DNA of 64,000 bases from Nostoc parmelioides FACHB-3921 (GCF_014696625.1 NZ_JACJQL010000009.1:1-64000); one strand, 5' to 3'. Counted from the first letter of the stretch, positions 8,847 through 18,466 are shown. The notes: a model not told the origin generated them from the letters alone. Made by a program: numbers and translations.

Positions 8847-9836
8847 ATGAAACGAAAATTTTCTCGTATATCAGCATCGACCTTATTGGTTACTGGACTT
8901 CTTTCTGCCTCAATTGTTGCACCAGCGTATGCTAGAGGTGGTGGTCAAGGTCAAGGCCAAGGTCAAAGTCAGACCCAAGGTCAAGGCCAAGGTCAAAGTC
9001 AGACCCAAGGTCAAGGTCAAGGTCAAAGTCAGACCCAGGGTCAAGGTCAAGGCCAAGGTCAAAGTCAGACCCAAGGTCAAGGTCAAGGTCAAAGTCAGAC
9101 CCAAGGTCAAGGTCAAGGTCAAAGTCAGACCCAGGGTCAAGGTCAAGGTCAAAGTCAGACCCAAGGTCAAGGTCAAGGTCAAAGTCAGACCCAAGGTCAA
9201 GGTCAAGGTCAAAGTCAGACCCAAGGTCAAGGTCAAGGTCAAAGTCAGACCCAAGGTCAAGGTCAAGCCAGTGGTGGTCAAACTTCTTCAGCAATATGTA
9301 AGATTACTGATATTTCACTTGGAGGTGTTTCAGCTACAGCTTGTGACGGCCCAAATGCTGGCAATGACACGGGTAACGCAGGTACTTTGCTCTCTAAATT
9401 AAATGATGATGATCTCTTTAGCAGCTTTGTTGGTACTGGTGTGCAATGGACTTTAGCTGGTAAATCTGATGACACAAATCCCTTTGCGATTACAACAGAT
9501 GATGGAGAAATTAGTACAGGTGCATGGGGTTTAGGATCAACATTGTCCAGTAACACGTTTGTAGTAAGTCTTAAAGCAGGTAATGGTTATAGCGCTTACC
9601 TATTCAAAGATTATGATTTCACTCAAGGTTTAACGGGAATCCTCAATACTATTGGTGTCGCTTTAGATGGTAGTGGAAACGCAGGGAAAGCTTTATCTCA
9701 CGCCTCATTATTCGTCTCTAATATAAAAAGAAATACTCCCCCTCCTCCTACTCCTCTACCTGAACCTGCTTCTCTGTTAGGTCTTGGTTTATTAGCAACT
9801 GGAATGATAAAAATTCGCCGTCGTCGTTCAATCTAA
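8847..9836 (+). CDS. PEP-CTERM protein with Gly-Gln repeat region
   Basis: 329 residues, exported. Order: signal peptide (1 to about 30, ending APAYA-RGGG), a repeat region of about 110 residues made of the decamer GQGQGQSQTQ (nucleotides 8941-9267), a globular region of about 160 residues with two cysteines, then a C-terminal PEP-CTERM sorting signal: PEPASLLGLGLLATGM followed by KIRRRRS. In this family the signal is recognised by an exosortase-type membrane enzyme and the proteins are often linked with extracellular polysaccharide. The low-complexity region is probably an extended spacer. Start ATG at 8847. A terminator follows at 9909-9942. Confidence 0.88.
   Translation: MKRKFSRISASTLLVTGLLSASIVAPAYARGGGQGQGQGQSQTQGQGQGQSQTQGQGQGQSQTQGQGQGQGQSQTQGQGQGQSQTQGQGQGQSQTQGQGQGQSQTQGQGQGQSQTQGQGQGQSQTQGQGQGQSQTQGQGQASGGQTSSAICKITDISLGGVSATACDGPNAGNDTGNAGTLLSKLNDDDLFSSFVGTGVQWTLAGKSDDTNPFAITTDDGEISTGAWGLGSTLSSNTFVVSLKAGNGYSAYLFKDYDFTQGLTGILNTIGVALDGSGNAGKALSHASLFVSNIKRNTPPPPTPLPEPASLLGLGLLATGMIKIRRRRSI
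8941..9267. repeat. 30-bp in-frame tandem repeat in PEP-CTERM gene
   Basis: Units of ggtcaaggtcaaggtcaaag + tcagacccaa encode GQGQGQSQTQ; some units have an extra ggtcaa hexamer or a ggccaa variant. The strong regularity keeps all six frames open, which creates long spurious frames on both strands. Confidence 0.92.
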
Positions 9837-9908
9837 TTTCTTTTATCTTTGATCAATTTCACTAATCGCACACAAAATTTTTGTTAGATATGGTGGGTTG
9901 AAAACTTT

Positions 9909-9942
9909 AAATCGTTACGGGCTATAACCTGTAACGATTTTT
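9909..9942. terminator. Bidirectional terminator between convergent genes
   Basis: Arms aaatcgttacggg and cctgtaacgattt (one G-T pair) around the loop ctataa, followed by tttgattttt on the plus strand and flanked by aaaactttaaa on the other side. It can serve both the PEP-CTERM gene and the convergent L,D-transpeptidase. Confidence 0.85.
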
Positions 9943-9951
9943 GATTTTTAT

Positions 9952-10464
9952 TCACTTTTGAATGACAACTGGTGTTCCTAAAGATGCCCAATTGAATAGC
10001 CATTTAGCATGATTGGGGGCGAGGTTTACACAGCCATTACTTACGGGTCTCCCAAATTTTTTATGCCAATATGCACCATGAATACCGTAATTACCACTAT
10101 AAAACATGGCGTAGGGAACGTTGGGGACATCATAGTTTCTACCACGCATCCGCGTAGACTTATGCTTTGATTGAATCTTGAAAGCACCAATACGGGTGGG
10201 TGTCGATCTTTTACCAGAGGAAATGACGATCGCATACACAGGTTTTCCACCTTCCCAAGCGGTTAATCTTTGATTGGCAAGATTAATTTGAATCCAACGT
10301 TGATCGGATTTTTGCAAAGTCTCAATTGTATTTTCAACTTTTTGTGAGGTGGACAGTGCTAATGCTTCACCAAACCCAGTATTTATGAAAGTCAAGGACA
10401 ATGCTGCACTAGCAGCAAACATTTTTAAACCACGTTTCCAGTCGAGATAAATCAGCGATTTCAT
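9952..10464 (-). CDS. L,D-transpeptidase-like protein (YkuD domain), SNGC type
   Basis: 170 residues, paralogue of the protein at 7412-7927 with the same layout: an N-terminal hydrophobic export segment (about 12-37), then a YkuD domain beginning WIQINLANQRLTAWEG. His129 (YGIHGAYWH) and Cys145 are kept, but the motif before the cysteine reads Ser142-Asn143-Gly144-Cys145 instead of SHGC. In this family the SHGC histidine is highly conserved though the nucleophile is the cysteine; the change may alter activity or substrate. It may remain active in peptidoglycan remodelling. Start ATG at 10464. Confidence 0.88.
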   Translation of the reverse strand: MKSLIYLDWKRGLKMFAASAALSLTFINTGFGEALALSTSQKVENTIETLQKSDQRWIQINLANQRLTAWEGGKPVYAIVISSGKRSTPTRIGAFKIQSKHKSTRMRGRNYDVPNVPYAMFYSGNYGIHGAYWHKKFGRPVSNGCVNLAPNHAKWLFNWASLGTPVVIQK

Positions 10465-10653
10465 AGTTGAAACACGTCAATCATGGAGTTAAAGCAGATT
10501 TTGAGAAATCAACTATAACAGTGGGTTTTAAATAATTTCATCCTGAAAATTACGCTAATTCAAAATTTAAGGGTGTAGGGGTTTAAGGGTGTAGGTGAAA
10601 GGCATCTTTTTTGTTTGAGAGTGAAACTTATTTTCGATCCTTATTACCAAGCT

Positions 10654-11295
10654 TTAGGTTATACTGCTTAGTCCTTGAGTTAAGTTCCTGGCTAATTGAG
10701 CGATTGCTTGCCAATTTTCCGCTTTCACTAGTTGCTGAGGAAATAACTCTCCACCTAGAGCAACGGCGATCGCACCTGCTTGAATTAGTCCTTTGGCATT
10801 TTCTAGGGTTACTCCCCCGGTGGGAATTAAGGGAATATGACCTAAAGGCCCTTGCAGACTCTTAATATAATCAGCCCCCCCTAAAGCTTGTACGGGGAAT
10901 ACTTTGACACAACTTGCACCATCAGCCCAAGCATTAACAATTTCCGTGGGGGTGAGTGCGCCGGGAATGATGGGTATATTTTTGGTGACAGATGCTTTGA
11001 TCATGGCTGAGTCAACATGAGGCGTAAATAGAAATTCTGCCCCACAAGCGATCGCTTCTTCTAGTTGCTGCAAATTAAATAATGTGCCAGTACCAATAAT
11101 ACATTCTGGTAACTGCTCACGTAATCGGGTGATTAATTCCCCTGGGCGATCGCTATTCCAGGTAATTTCAATTAGCTGCATCCCCCCAGCAGCAGCAGCC
11201 AGAGCCATTTCCAGCCCTAATTCTAGTTTCGGGGCGCGGACGACTGCGATCGCTCGCTGTTTTTGCAACTGTGATAACCAATCTTGAGTAGACAT
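10654..11295 (-). CDS. eda: 2-keto-3-deoxy-6-phosphogluconate aldolase
   Basis: 213 residues, TIM-barrel class I aldolase that splits KDPG to pyruvate and glyceraldehyde 3-phosphate (Entner-Doudoroff pathway). Key residues are in place: Glu43 in LIEITWNS, the GTGT phosphate loop at 68-71, and the Schiff-base lysine Lys131 in SCVKVFPVQALGG, followed by the PTGGV phosphate-binding loop. Length is that of the family. 4-hydroxy-2-oxoglutarate aldolase activity is usual for the same fold. The gene is alone; no dehydratase (edd) is in the window. Confidence 0.93.
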   Translation of the reverse strand: MSTQDWLSQLQKQRAIAVVRAPKLELGLEMALAAAAGGMQLIEITWNSDRPGELITRLREQLPECIIGTGTLFNLQQLEEAIACGAEFLFTPHVDSAMIKASVTKNIPIIPGALTPTEIVNAWADGASCVKVFPVQALGGADYIKSLQGPLGHIPLIPTGGVTLENAKGLIQAGAIAVALGGELFPQQLVKAENWQAIAQLARNLTQGLSSIT

Positions 11296-11540
11296 TGTAA
11301 CGGAGGCGGAGGCGTTCGATTCTCAATTACCAGACTGACATACATATAGGACTTACGCATGGAAACGAAAGATCAAGGGTTTGGAGAAGGGTATAGGGGT
11401 GTAGGGGTCTGGAAGTTTCTTTGCCCGCTTCTTCCACCAGATGGATACTTACCATGCACCCTTAGTCAGATGGAAGGCCAGTAGGAAGTATTTAAGCTGA
11501 GTTTAACAAGGCAGTAACAAATATTAGACGAGCAATACTA

Positions 11541-11878
11541 ATACCAATTCAAAATTCAAAATTCAAAATTAAGGAAGCCAAGCAGAATCATGATTGTTGA
11601 GTATGTATCTGTCCCATTCTTTTCTCAAATTGGTATAAGTTGGTTGAACAACTGTGTATTGCTTCTTGGTAAAGAAAATAATCCCCAAGGTGTGTCGGGA
11701 ATAACTTATACCAATTTAATTAATGATTGCAACACATCCTTGGGTGAAGACGCGATGCCAGTCGCTACAACGAGGGGAACTGCCGCAACGCGCTGGCTCA
11801 TAAATCGCGTCTCTACAGATGGTTTATTTTGAATTTTGAATTGATTCATTTGTCGCATTCTTTTTTCAAATTGGTATT
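11541..11878. repeat. Nested inverted repeats in spacer 11296-11887
   Basis: The core word ataccaatt/aattggtat occurs four times in alternating orientation (near 11541, 11628, 11707 and 11869). The outer pair also shares the flanking caaaattcaaaattcaaaatt (left) and ttgaattttgaattg (right). A second palindrome-like pair, gacgcgatgcc and aatcgcgtctctac, lies at about 11748-11818. The whole block resembles nested small mobile repeats; the 80-residue open frame inside it (11590-11832) passes through these repeats and is not called a gene. Confidence 0.65.
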
Positions 11879-11887
11879 ACTCAAATC

Positions 11888-12469
11888 ATGAGAAATAAAT
11901 CCCTGGGTGTGAGAAAACGACTAACTCGCAATTGGTGGACAGTGGTAGCACGAGGAGCGATCGCCATTATTTTTGGTTTAGTGGCTCTATGCAGGCCGAC
12001 TTTGACCTTAGATTTATTGGTATACCTGTTTGCTGGCTTTTGGTCGATGGGGGGAATATTATTGGCGATCGCCGCATTTCAAGAGCGTTTGCATGACAAT
12101 CACAGTAGATTATTGTTACTAGAGGGAATCATCGGTATTGGAGTAGGAGCGATCGCTTTTATTTACCCTGGGATCGCTGCATTTGTATTACTTTACTTGA
12201 TTGCTGCTTGGGCAATTTGTACTGGTATATTCGAGATTCTGACATCTTTGCAACTGCGACAAACACTAGAAAATGAGTGGCTTCCCGCAGTAGCTGGAAT
12301 TCTTTCTCTCATCTTCGGTATCATATTGATCGCCTGGCCAATCACTGAGGCTTCGGCTATTGTGTGGTTAATCGCTGCTTATACCATCCTGTTTGGTACA
12401 CTACTTTTAATTCTAGGCTTCCAGTTACGTGGTTGGGGACGGAAAAATTCAAAGTTAATGACAAACTAA
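11888..12469 (+). CDS. HdeD family membrane protein (DUF308)
   Basis: 193 residues with about six hydrophobic segments (for example AIAIIFGLVALCRPTLTL, LLVYLFAGFWSMGGILLAI, AFVLLYLIAAWAICTGIFEIL and IVWLIAAYTILFGTLLLI). The internal duplication and the R/P-containing helices fit the HdeD/DUF308 family of small integral membrane proteins; the founding member is linked to acid resistance in enterobacteria, and the function in cyanobacteria is unknown. The stop is only 4 bases before the alpha-glucosidase start, so the two are probably cotranscribed. Confidence 0.85.
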   Translation: MRNKSLGVRKRLTRNWWTVVARGAIAIIFGLVALCRPTLTLDLLVYLFAGFWSMGGILLAIAAFQERLHDNHSRLLLLEGIIGIGVGAIAFIYPGIAAFVLLYLIAAWAICTGIFEILTSLQLRQTLENEWLPAVAGILSLIFGIILIAWPITEASAIVWLIAAYTILFGTLLLILGFQLRGWGRKNSKLMTN

Positions 12470-12473
12470 TCTT

Positions 12474-14813
12474 ATGCCCCAATACTTCGGACAACTGCAT
12501 ACTACCGAGCCATCTTGGACTACTCTGGGAAATGTACAAGCGATAGAACAAAGCGATCGTCATTTGCTGTGCAATTGTGGCGATGCCTTGGTAAAAATTA
12601 GTATTCTAGGGTCAAACCTAATTCGCGTCAGAGTTACACCAACGGGCGAGTTTCAAAAACGCCGATCATGGGCGGTTACACAGGAAGATGAACAATGGCC
12701 GGCGGTGGAATTTGAGGTAAAAGAACAAGCAGATATTATCGAAATTACAACACAGTCGCTCAGGTTGGTATTACATAAAAATCCGTGTCGGATTGAGTGT
12801 TTTGACTTAGCAGGAAACCCCTTTGCTGAGGATATTAACCCAAGTGTAGGCTGGCGGACTGGTGCGATCGCTGGATGGAAAAAAATCGCAGCTGATGAAC
12901 ATTTTTATGGTTTTGGAGAACGTACAGGCTTACTTGACCAAATAGCTACCATCAGAACCAACTGGGCTTGTGATGCCCTTGATTATGATGTTCTCACAGA
13001 CAATATGTATCAGGCAATTCCCTTCTTTATGGCGTTGCGTCCAGGGTTGGGTTACGGTATTTTCTTTAACACTACTTTTTGGAGTCAGTTTGATCTCGGT
13101 GTCCAAGAACCCGGCGTTTGGCGGATGGAAACCCAAGGAGACGAACTAGACTATTACATTATTTACGGCCCCGAACCAGCAAAAATCCTGGCTACTTATA
13201 CCCAGCTAACCGGACGAATGTCACTACCACCAAAATGGTCACTGGGTTATCATCAGTGTCGCTGGAGTTACGAATCACAGGATATAGTCCGTCAACTAGC
13301 TAAGGAATTTCGTCAGCGTCAAATTCCTTGTGATGTCATCCATTTCGATATTGATTATATGAACGGGTATCGGGTGTTTACCTGGAACCCCAAGCGGTTT
13401 AGTGAGCCAAAAGCTTTGATAGATGACCTCAAGCAAGATGGTTTTCAGGCGGTGACGATTGTTGACCCTGGTGTGAAGTACGAGCCTGAAGCCGATTATC
13501 CAGTCTTTGATGAGGGATTACAGAAGGATTATTTTGTCAGAAAAACCAATGGTCAATTATTTCATGGGTATGTGTGGCCTGACAAAGCTGTGTTTCCTGA
13601 TTTTTTGCGCCCAGAAGTTAGAGATTGGTGGGGAAGTTGGCACAAAAGTCTTATAAGTATGGGTGTGGCTGGTATCTGGAATGACATGAACGAACCAGCA
13701 TTAGATGACCGTCCCTTTGGCGACCCTGGTAACAAAATTTCTTTCCCGCTTGATGCTCCCCAAGGACCAGCAGATGAAATGAGTAACCATGCGGAAACCC
13801 ATAATTTGTATGGTTTGATGATGGCGCAAGCATCTTTCCAAGCAATGCAAAAGTTGCGTCCGGTGGAACGCTCATTTATTTTGACACGCTCTGGTTACGC
13901 CGGGATTCAACGCTGGTCAGCAGTTTGGACGGGAGATAATCAATCTCTCTGGGAACACCTGGAAATGTCTTTAGCAATGTTGTGTAACTTAGGCTTATCA
14001 GGTGTAGCTTTTGTAGGGGCTGATATTGGTGGTTTTGCGGGTAATGCTACCGCAGAACTATTTGCCCGTTGGATGCAGGTGGGAATGCTATATCCTTTGA
14101 TGCGGGGACACTCAGCACTGAGTACAGCGAGACACGAACCCTGGGTATTTGGCGATCGCACTGAGAAAATTTGCCGCGAATATATTCAATTGCGTTACCA
14201 ACTGCTACCTTACATCTACACGCTGTTTTGGGAAGCTGCAACCACTGGTGCGCCGATTCTCCGCCCTTTACTTTATCACTTCCCCAGCGATCGCCAAACT
14301 TTCAATATGGCTGATCAAGTCATGCTTGGTGCTTCCTTACTCGCAGCCCCTATCTACCGCCCTGGTGTGGAATATCGGGCAGTCTACTTACCTGAAGGTT
14401 GCTGGTATGATTGGTGGACTGGTGAAGCTTTTACAGGCCCGACCCATATTTTAGCCCACGCCCCCCTAGAAAGAATGCCCCTATATGTGCGTGCTGGTGC
14501 GATTATACCGATGGCTCCAGTGATGCAATATGTAGATGAGTATCCCCTAACTCAGCTAACCATTCGGGTGTGGATAGGTATAGGTGAGTTTACGCTTTAT
14601 GAAGATGATGGTCGGAGTTTTGAGTATAAAACGGGTGTTTTCTGCACAACACATTACCGTATTTATACTCAAAAAGAACAAACCATAGTGGAAATTGGCG
14701 CGCGGGAGGGCGAGTTTTCCCCCGCAGAACGGGAAATGATTGTGGAATTAGTTGGTGTTGGTGAACAGCGCTTCGTTGATGATGGGTCAGCCAAAGAGTT
14801 AGTTTTTGGCTAA
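12474..14813 (+). CDS. GH31 family alpha-glucosidase
   Basis: 779 residues. Hydrolyses alpha-glucosidic linkages from non-reducing ends (starch/glycogen breakdown or glycan processing). Domains: N-terminal beta-sandwich (about 1-220), the (beta/alpha)8 barrel with YHQCRWSY near residue 260, the nucleophile motif WNDMNEP with the catalytic Asp at about residue 404, and VWTGDNQSLW near 485 carrying the acid/base Asp; then two C-terminal beta domains. No signal peptide, so probably cytoplasmic. Starts 4 bases after the HdeD-like gene. Its stop overlaps by 3 bases the stop of convergent glutaminase. Exact substrate (maltose, oligosaccharide or xyloside) cannot be told. Confidence 0.92.
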   Translation: MPQYFGQLHTTEPSWTTLGNVQAIEQSDRHLLCNCGDALVKISILGSNLIRVRVTPTGEFQKRRSWAVTQEDEQWPAVEFEVKEQADIIEITTQSLRLVLHKNPCRIECFDLAGNPFAEDINPSVGWRTGAIAGWKKIAADEHFYGFGERTGLLDQIATIRTNWACDALDYDVLTDNMYQAIPFFMALRPGLGYGIFFNTTFWSQFDLGVQEPGVWRMETQGDELDYYIIYGPEPAKILATYTQLTGRMSLPPKWSLGYHQCRWSYESQDIVRQLAKEFRQRQIPCDVIHFDIDYMNGYRVFTWNPKRFSEPKALIDDLKQDGFQAVTIVDPGVKYEPEADYPVFDEGLQKDYFVRKTNGQLFHGYVWPDKAVFPDFLRPEVRDWWGSWHKSLISMGVAGIWNDMNEPALDDRPFGDPGNKISFPLDAPQGPADEMSNHAETHNLYGLMMAQASFQAMQKLRPVERSFILTRSGYAGIQRWSAVWTGDNQSLWEHLEMSLAMLCNLGLSGVAFVGADIGGFAGNATAELFARWMQVGMLYPLMRGHSALSTARHEPWVFGDRTEKICREYIQLRYQLLPYIYTLFWEAATTGAPILRPLLYHFPSDRQTFNMADQVMLGASLLAAPIYRPGVEYRAVYLPEGCWYDWWTGEAFTGPTHILAHAPLERMPLYVRAGAIIPMAPVMQYVDEYPLTQLTIRVWIGIGEFTLYEDDGRSFEYKTGVFCTTHYRIYTQKEQTIVEIGAREGEFSPAEREMIVELVGVGEQRFVDDGSAKELVFG

Positions 14814-15733
14814 AGGTGGGAAAATCTCCCGCACAGACCTAGAGAACGAGATAAAACCTCAACAAAAGCGATCGCCCCTACGGGATTACCAATTCTATCT
14901 AAAGCTGGACTATAACAGGCGATCGCTCCTTCCCCTGGTACTATGGCGAGTAAACCCCCTCCAATCCCAGATTTCATCGGTAAACCAATTGTGACAGCAT
15001 ACTCAGCAGAAGCTTCATATAAACCACAGGTAAGCATAACAGAGTTAACAATCTGTTGATGCTGCGGTGATATTGAGCTACTTTCTAAAGCCAAGAGTTT
15101 CCCTAGTAAGGCTAAATCCTCAACCTTCCCAGAGAGACAGCATATCTGCTCATAAGTATCAAGTGCTACATCAAGATTTTCTAAATAACCTTTTTCTGCC
15201 AGATAATTAGCGATCGCTTGATTAGCCGGAGAGCGAGATAATCTGACAGAAGCCAGCATAGATTCATCTAACTGAATCTGACTACCTGCCAATTGGTTTA
15301 GCCATTCGCAGAAAGAGCGCGTGCGATGGTTTGCATCCTCTCCTGGTAATTTATCAGCGAGAGTAATAGCCCCACTATTAATCATCGGGTTCCGTGGATA
15401 TCCACCATCAGCCACCAGTTGTTCTAAGGAATTAAAAGGCGCATCTGATGGTTTCACGCCAACCCAGCTTAAAACCTTCTCCATTCCCATGTGTTCCAAC
15501 AGATACAGGAAAGTAAAAGGCTTAATCATGCTCATTAGAGGAAATACACAATGTGTATCTCCTTCACTGTAGAATTTTCCTGATTGACAACAGATATGGA
15601 CAGCAAACCAAGCGGTGTCAGCCACAGCTAATCTTGGGATGCGCTCAACTACTCGTCCACAATTTGTCTTAGTTTTTGCCAATGTTACCCAAGTAGACAA
15701 ATCCACGGTGTCTAGTCTATCAAATCCCTTCAC
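14810..15733 (-). CDS. glsA: Glutaminase
   Basis: 307 residues, beta-lactamase-like serine glutaminase converting glutamine to glutamate and ammonia. The catalytic Ser68-x-x-Lys71 (PLMSMIKPF) is present, as are the conserved NPMINSGAI segment and the MKSGIGGGLLAI loop near the end. Family members are about 300-310 residues, so it is complete. Alone on the minus strand; convergent with the alpha-glucosidase (stop codons overlap) and divergent from psaK, with about 210 bases between starts. Confidence 0.94.
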   Translation of the reverse strand: MKGFDRLDTVDLSTWVTLAKTKTNCGRVVERIPRLAVADTAWFAVHICCQSGKFYSEGDTHCVFPLMSMIKPFTFLYLLEHMGMEKVLSWVGVKPSDAPFNSLEQLVADGGYPRNPMINSGAITLADKLPGEDANHRTRSFCEWLNQLAGSQIQLDESMLASVRLSRSPANQAIANYLAEKGYLENLDVALDTYEQICCLSGKVEDLALLGKLLALESSSISPQHQQIVNSVMLTCGLYEASAEYAVTIGLPMKSGIGGGLLAIVPGEGAIACYSPALDRIGNPVGAIAFVEVLSRSLGLCGRFSHL

Positions 15734-15946
15734 AATAGATACAGCCCCAAAGATTTATCGTAGTCATCCTATTTTTCCCCTAAACCCTCTTTTTTCTTCT
15801 CTCCATCTCTTAAAAACAAAATATTTTTTATTAAGGAATGAAACGTAATGTTAAATAATAATGCAAAATAGGGATTCTTCTTGAATTTAGTTGAGAAATA
15901 TCCTGATTATATTGTCAATCATTAATAAATTTCAGGAGCTAATCAG

Positions 15947-16207
15947 GTGTTAACTTCAACCTTACTCGCTGCTGCAACCACCCCCCTGGAATGGAGTCCT
16001 ACAATCGGGATTATTATGGTTATTGCCAATGTGATTGCCATTACTTTCGGCAGGCAGACCATCAAGTATCCTAGTGCAGAACCAGCTTTACCTTCAGCCA
16101 AATTCTTTGGTGGTTTTGGTGCGCCTGCGTTACTTGCGACCACTGCTTTCGGTCATATTCTGGGAGTAGGTATTATTTTGGGATTACATAATCTAGGCAG
16201 ATTCTAA
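15947..16207 (+). CDS. psaK: Photosystem I reaction centre subunit PsaK
   Basis: 86 residues. PsaK is a two-helix thylakoid protein at the edge of photosystem I, involved in antenna chlorophyll binding and trimer/antenna contacts. The two transmembrane helices are visible (about 18-35, TIGIIMVIANVIAITFG, and 60-82, LATTAFGHILGVGIILGL), joined by a polar loop with the typical GFGAPALL. The start is GTG at 15947, supported by caggag 8 bases upstream and by the expected short N-terminus; no in-frame ATG exists. Monocistronic, with its own terminator. Confidence 0.93.
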   Translation: MLTSTLLAAATTPLEWSPTIGIIMVIANVIAITFGRQTIKYPSAEPALPSAKFFGGFGAPALLATTAFGHILGVGIILGLHNLGRF

Positions 16208-16357
16208 TTAAGAAACAGTCAATAGTTAACACAGATAATTACTCATTGTGTAGGCTATTTACTATTTCCCAAAGATGGTATTTTTAACGTATACCATGCT
16301 GTCATAGGTGATTACCGAAGTTAATTTTCAGTAGATTTTTGTTGTGTCTGTAATCGG

Positions 16358-16385
16358 CCAGAGAGTAATTTCTCTGGTTTTTTTT
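16358..16385 (+). terminator. Terminator downstream of psaK
   Basis: Perfect 7-bp arms ccagaga and tctctgg with a 6-base loop, followed by eight T residues, 150 bases after the psaK stop. A classical intrinsic terminator. Confidence 0.85.
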
Positions 16386-16480
16386 ACATATAAATTTCTA
16401 TAGAAATCTGATTGATGTGATTTAGGACTTAAGCATGAAAACAAAAAATTAAGGGTATAGGGGTATAAATGATTGAAACC

Positions 16481-16513
16481 CTTACACCCTTACACCCTTA
16501 CACCCTTACACCC
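16481..16513. repeat. Octamer tandem repeat (ttacaccc)
   Basis: Four consecutive ttacaccc units between psaK and ftsH, preceded by the complementary-looking taagggtataggggtata near 16451. Related gggtgtagggg strings occur at several other spacers in the window (10570, 11395, 50457). Confidence 0.8.
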
Positions 16514-16564
16514 GGTCTCAACAAAAAATCTGGGTACGTAAATCCTAAGTTTATTTCACCACAA

Positions 16565-18466
16565 TTACCCGTTACCCATTACCATCGACAATTGCTCATC
16601 AACCACCGGATTTTGACTTTCGCTAACAATTTTACGGAACAAATCACCATCAATAGTTTCTTGTTCTGTCAACAAATCTACTAGCCGTTCCATAACTACA
16701 CGGTTAGTTTGCAAAAGTTCTTTTGATGTTTGGTAGCAAGTGTTGATAATTTCTCGGACTTGAGAATCTATCTTGGCAGCGATTTCTTCAGAATAGTCGG
16801 ATTTATTCATCCAGTCGCGTCCTAAAAATACCTCGCCACTTTGATTTTCCAGAGATAAGGGGCCTAATTCAGACATACCAAATCTTGTCACCATTTGCCG
16901 TGCCATTGATGTGACTTTTTGCAGGTCATCACCTGCACCTGTGGTCACTTCTGGCTTACCAAAGACAATTTCCTCAGCAGCACGACCAGCCAAAGTAGAA
17001 GTAATTCTGGCTTTGAGTTGGGAACGAGAAATTAACCCTTGTTCTTCGTTGGGAGTAAACCAAGTCAAACCTTGGGCTTGTCCTCTAGGAATCAGGGTGA
17101 CTTTCTGCACTGGGTCATGGTCTTTTAATAACGTCCCGACTAAACCATGTCCAACTTCATGGTAAGCAATTAAGCGCTTACTCTTGCTGTCTACCAGGGG
17201 TGTCCCTTCCATCCCAGCAACAACTCTATCAACAGCATCATCGATTTCTAAAATCGTGATTGCTTCTTTGCGCCTACGTGCTGTGAGGATAGCGGCTTCA
17301 TTGAGTAAGTTAGCTAAGTCTGCACCGGTGAATCCGGGTGTGCGACGAGCGATCGCCTCTAGTGATACACTGGGGTCAACTTTCTTATTGCGCGAATGGA
17401 CTTGCAGAATCTCTAAGCGTCCTTTCAAGTCTGGTGCATCAACGATTACTTGTCTGTCGAAACGACCAGGACGTAACAAAGCTGAATCTAATACGTCGGG
17501 ACGGTTAGTGGCAGCAATAATAATGATACCTGTGTTACCTTCAAAACCATCCATCTCCGTGAGTAACTGGTTGAGAGTTTGTTCTCTCTCGTCGTTACCG
17601 CCACCAATACCTGTACCCCGTTGTCTCCCAACTGCATCGATTTCATCGATAAATATCAGACAAGGCGCATTGTCTTTAGCTTTCTTAAACAAATCACGGA
17701 CACGGGAAGCGCCCACACCCACGAACATTTCCACAAATTCCGAACCAGAGATACTGAAAAATGGCACAGCCGCTTCCCCAGCGATCGCTTTTGCTAGTAA
17801 AGTTTTACCAGTACCTGGAGGCCCTACCAACAACACACCTTTAGGTATCCGCGCCCCCACAGCCGTAAATCTTTCTGGCTGCTTGAGGAATGTCACGACT
17901 TCTTGTAATTCTTCCTTTGCTTCTTCGATACCCGCTACGTCGTCAAACTTCACCCCAGTCTTGGCTTCCATTTGGAAACGCGCTCTAGATTTGCCAAAGT
18001 TCATGGCTTGGCTAGAAGCATTCGTAGAACGACGCAAGAATAGCAGCATTAAAGCCACCAATGGCAAAATCCACATCAGGTTAATTAATAACCCTACAGC
18101 CGCTCTACTATTGGCAGAGGAAATTTCACCAAAATCAACATTTTTTTCTTTAAGTCTGTTAATTAACTCGTTGTTCTGCTCCAACAACCTCACCTGTATT
18201 GGTGGCGCGTCTGGTTTTTGCCCTTTTAAATAAACTTTGGCTATCTGTTCAGTTTCGTCCAGTTCTACTCTTTTGACTTGCTCTTGATTAACTTTTTGAA
18301 TCAACTCTCCGTATGACAGAGACTCACGCTCTGCTTTCTGCGCTAAGACAGGATTACCGCCAAACATCGTTGGTAACATAATCAAACTGGCTGCCAAAGC
18401 ACCAGTCCAAGCAACGCGCTTTGGTGATTGCTGTTTTATCAATGCCTTTTTCCCAAAATTTTTCAT
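16565..18466 (-). CDS. ftsH: ATP-dependent zinc metalloprotease FtsH
   Basis: 633 residues from the preferred start. Membrane-anchored AAA+ protease of the thylakoid or cytoplasmic membrane; in cyanobacteria FtsH complexes degrade damaged D1 and other membrane proteins. Seen in order: two N-terminal hydrophobic segments flanking a periplasmic/lumenal region, Walker A GPPGTGKT, Walker B in [12 protein letters not shown], the second region of homology with ATNRPDVLD and RPGRFDRQ, and the zinc protease motif HEVGH. ATG at 18466 ([10 protein letters not shown]) is chosen because aaaggg lies about 11 bases upstream; a longer frame starting at 18538 would add an unlikely 24-residue leader. Monocistronic. 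Confidence 0.95.
   Translation of the reverse strand: MKNFGKKALIKQQSPKRVAWTGALAASLIMLPTMFGGNPVLAQKAERESLSYGELIQKVNQEQVKRVELDETEQIAKVYLKGQKPDAPPIQVRLLEQNNELINRLKEKNVDFGEISSANSRAAVGLLINLMWILPLVALMLLFLRRSTNASSQAMNFGKSRARFQMEAKTGVKFDDVAGIEEAKEELQEVVTFLKQPERFTAVGARIPKGVLLVGPPGTGKTLLAKAIAGEAAVPFFSISGSEFVEMFVGVGASRVRDLFKKAKDNAPCLIFIDEIDAVGRQRGTGIGGGNDEREQTLNQLLTEMDGFEGNTGIIIIAATNRPDVLDSALLRPGRFDRQVIVDAPDLKGRLEILQVHSRNKKVDPSVSLEAIARRTPGFTGADLANLLNEAAILTARRRKEAITILEIDDAVDRVVAGMEGTPLVDSKSKRLIAYHEVGHGLVGTLLKDHDPVQKVTLIPRGQAQGLTWFTPNEEQGLISRSQLKARITSTLAGRAAEEIVFGKPEVTTGAGDDLQKVTSMARQMVTRFGMSELGPLSLENQSGEVFLGRDWMNKSDYSEEIAAKIDSQVREIINTCYQTSKELLQTNRVVMERLVDLLTEQETIDGDLFRKIVSESQNPVVDEQLSMVMGNG

Noticed and set aside
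8910..9402. Long frames on both strands over the Gln-rich repeat (KVKVRP-, TLTLGL- and DLDLGS-type)
   Set aside because: They are shadows of the 30-bp repeat in the PEP-CTERM gene, which alone has a signal peptide and sorting signal.
11590..11832. 80-residue frame upstream of the HdeD-like gene
   Set aside because: It crosses several dispersed palindromes and has no homologue-like features.
14810..14813. Possible sequencing error from overlapping stops of alpha-glucosidase and glutaminase
   Set aside because: Both proteins are full length and the 4-base convergent overlap is normal in compact genomes.
17184..18233. 349-residue frame opposite ftsH
   Set aside because: Antisense shadow of a highly conserved gene; composition is Ser/Pro-rich as expected for a reverse frame.
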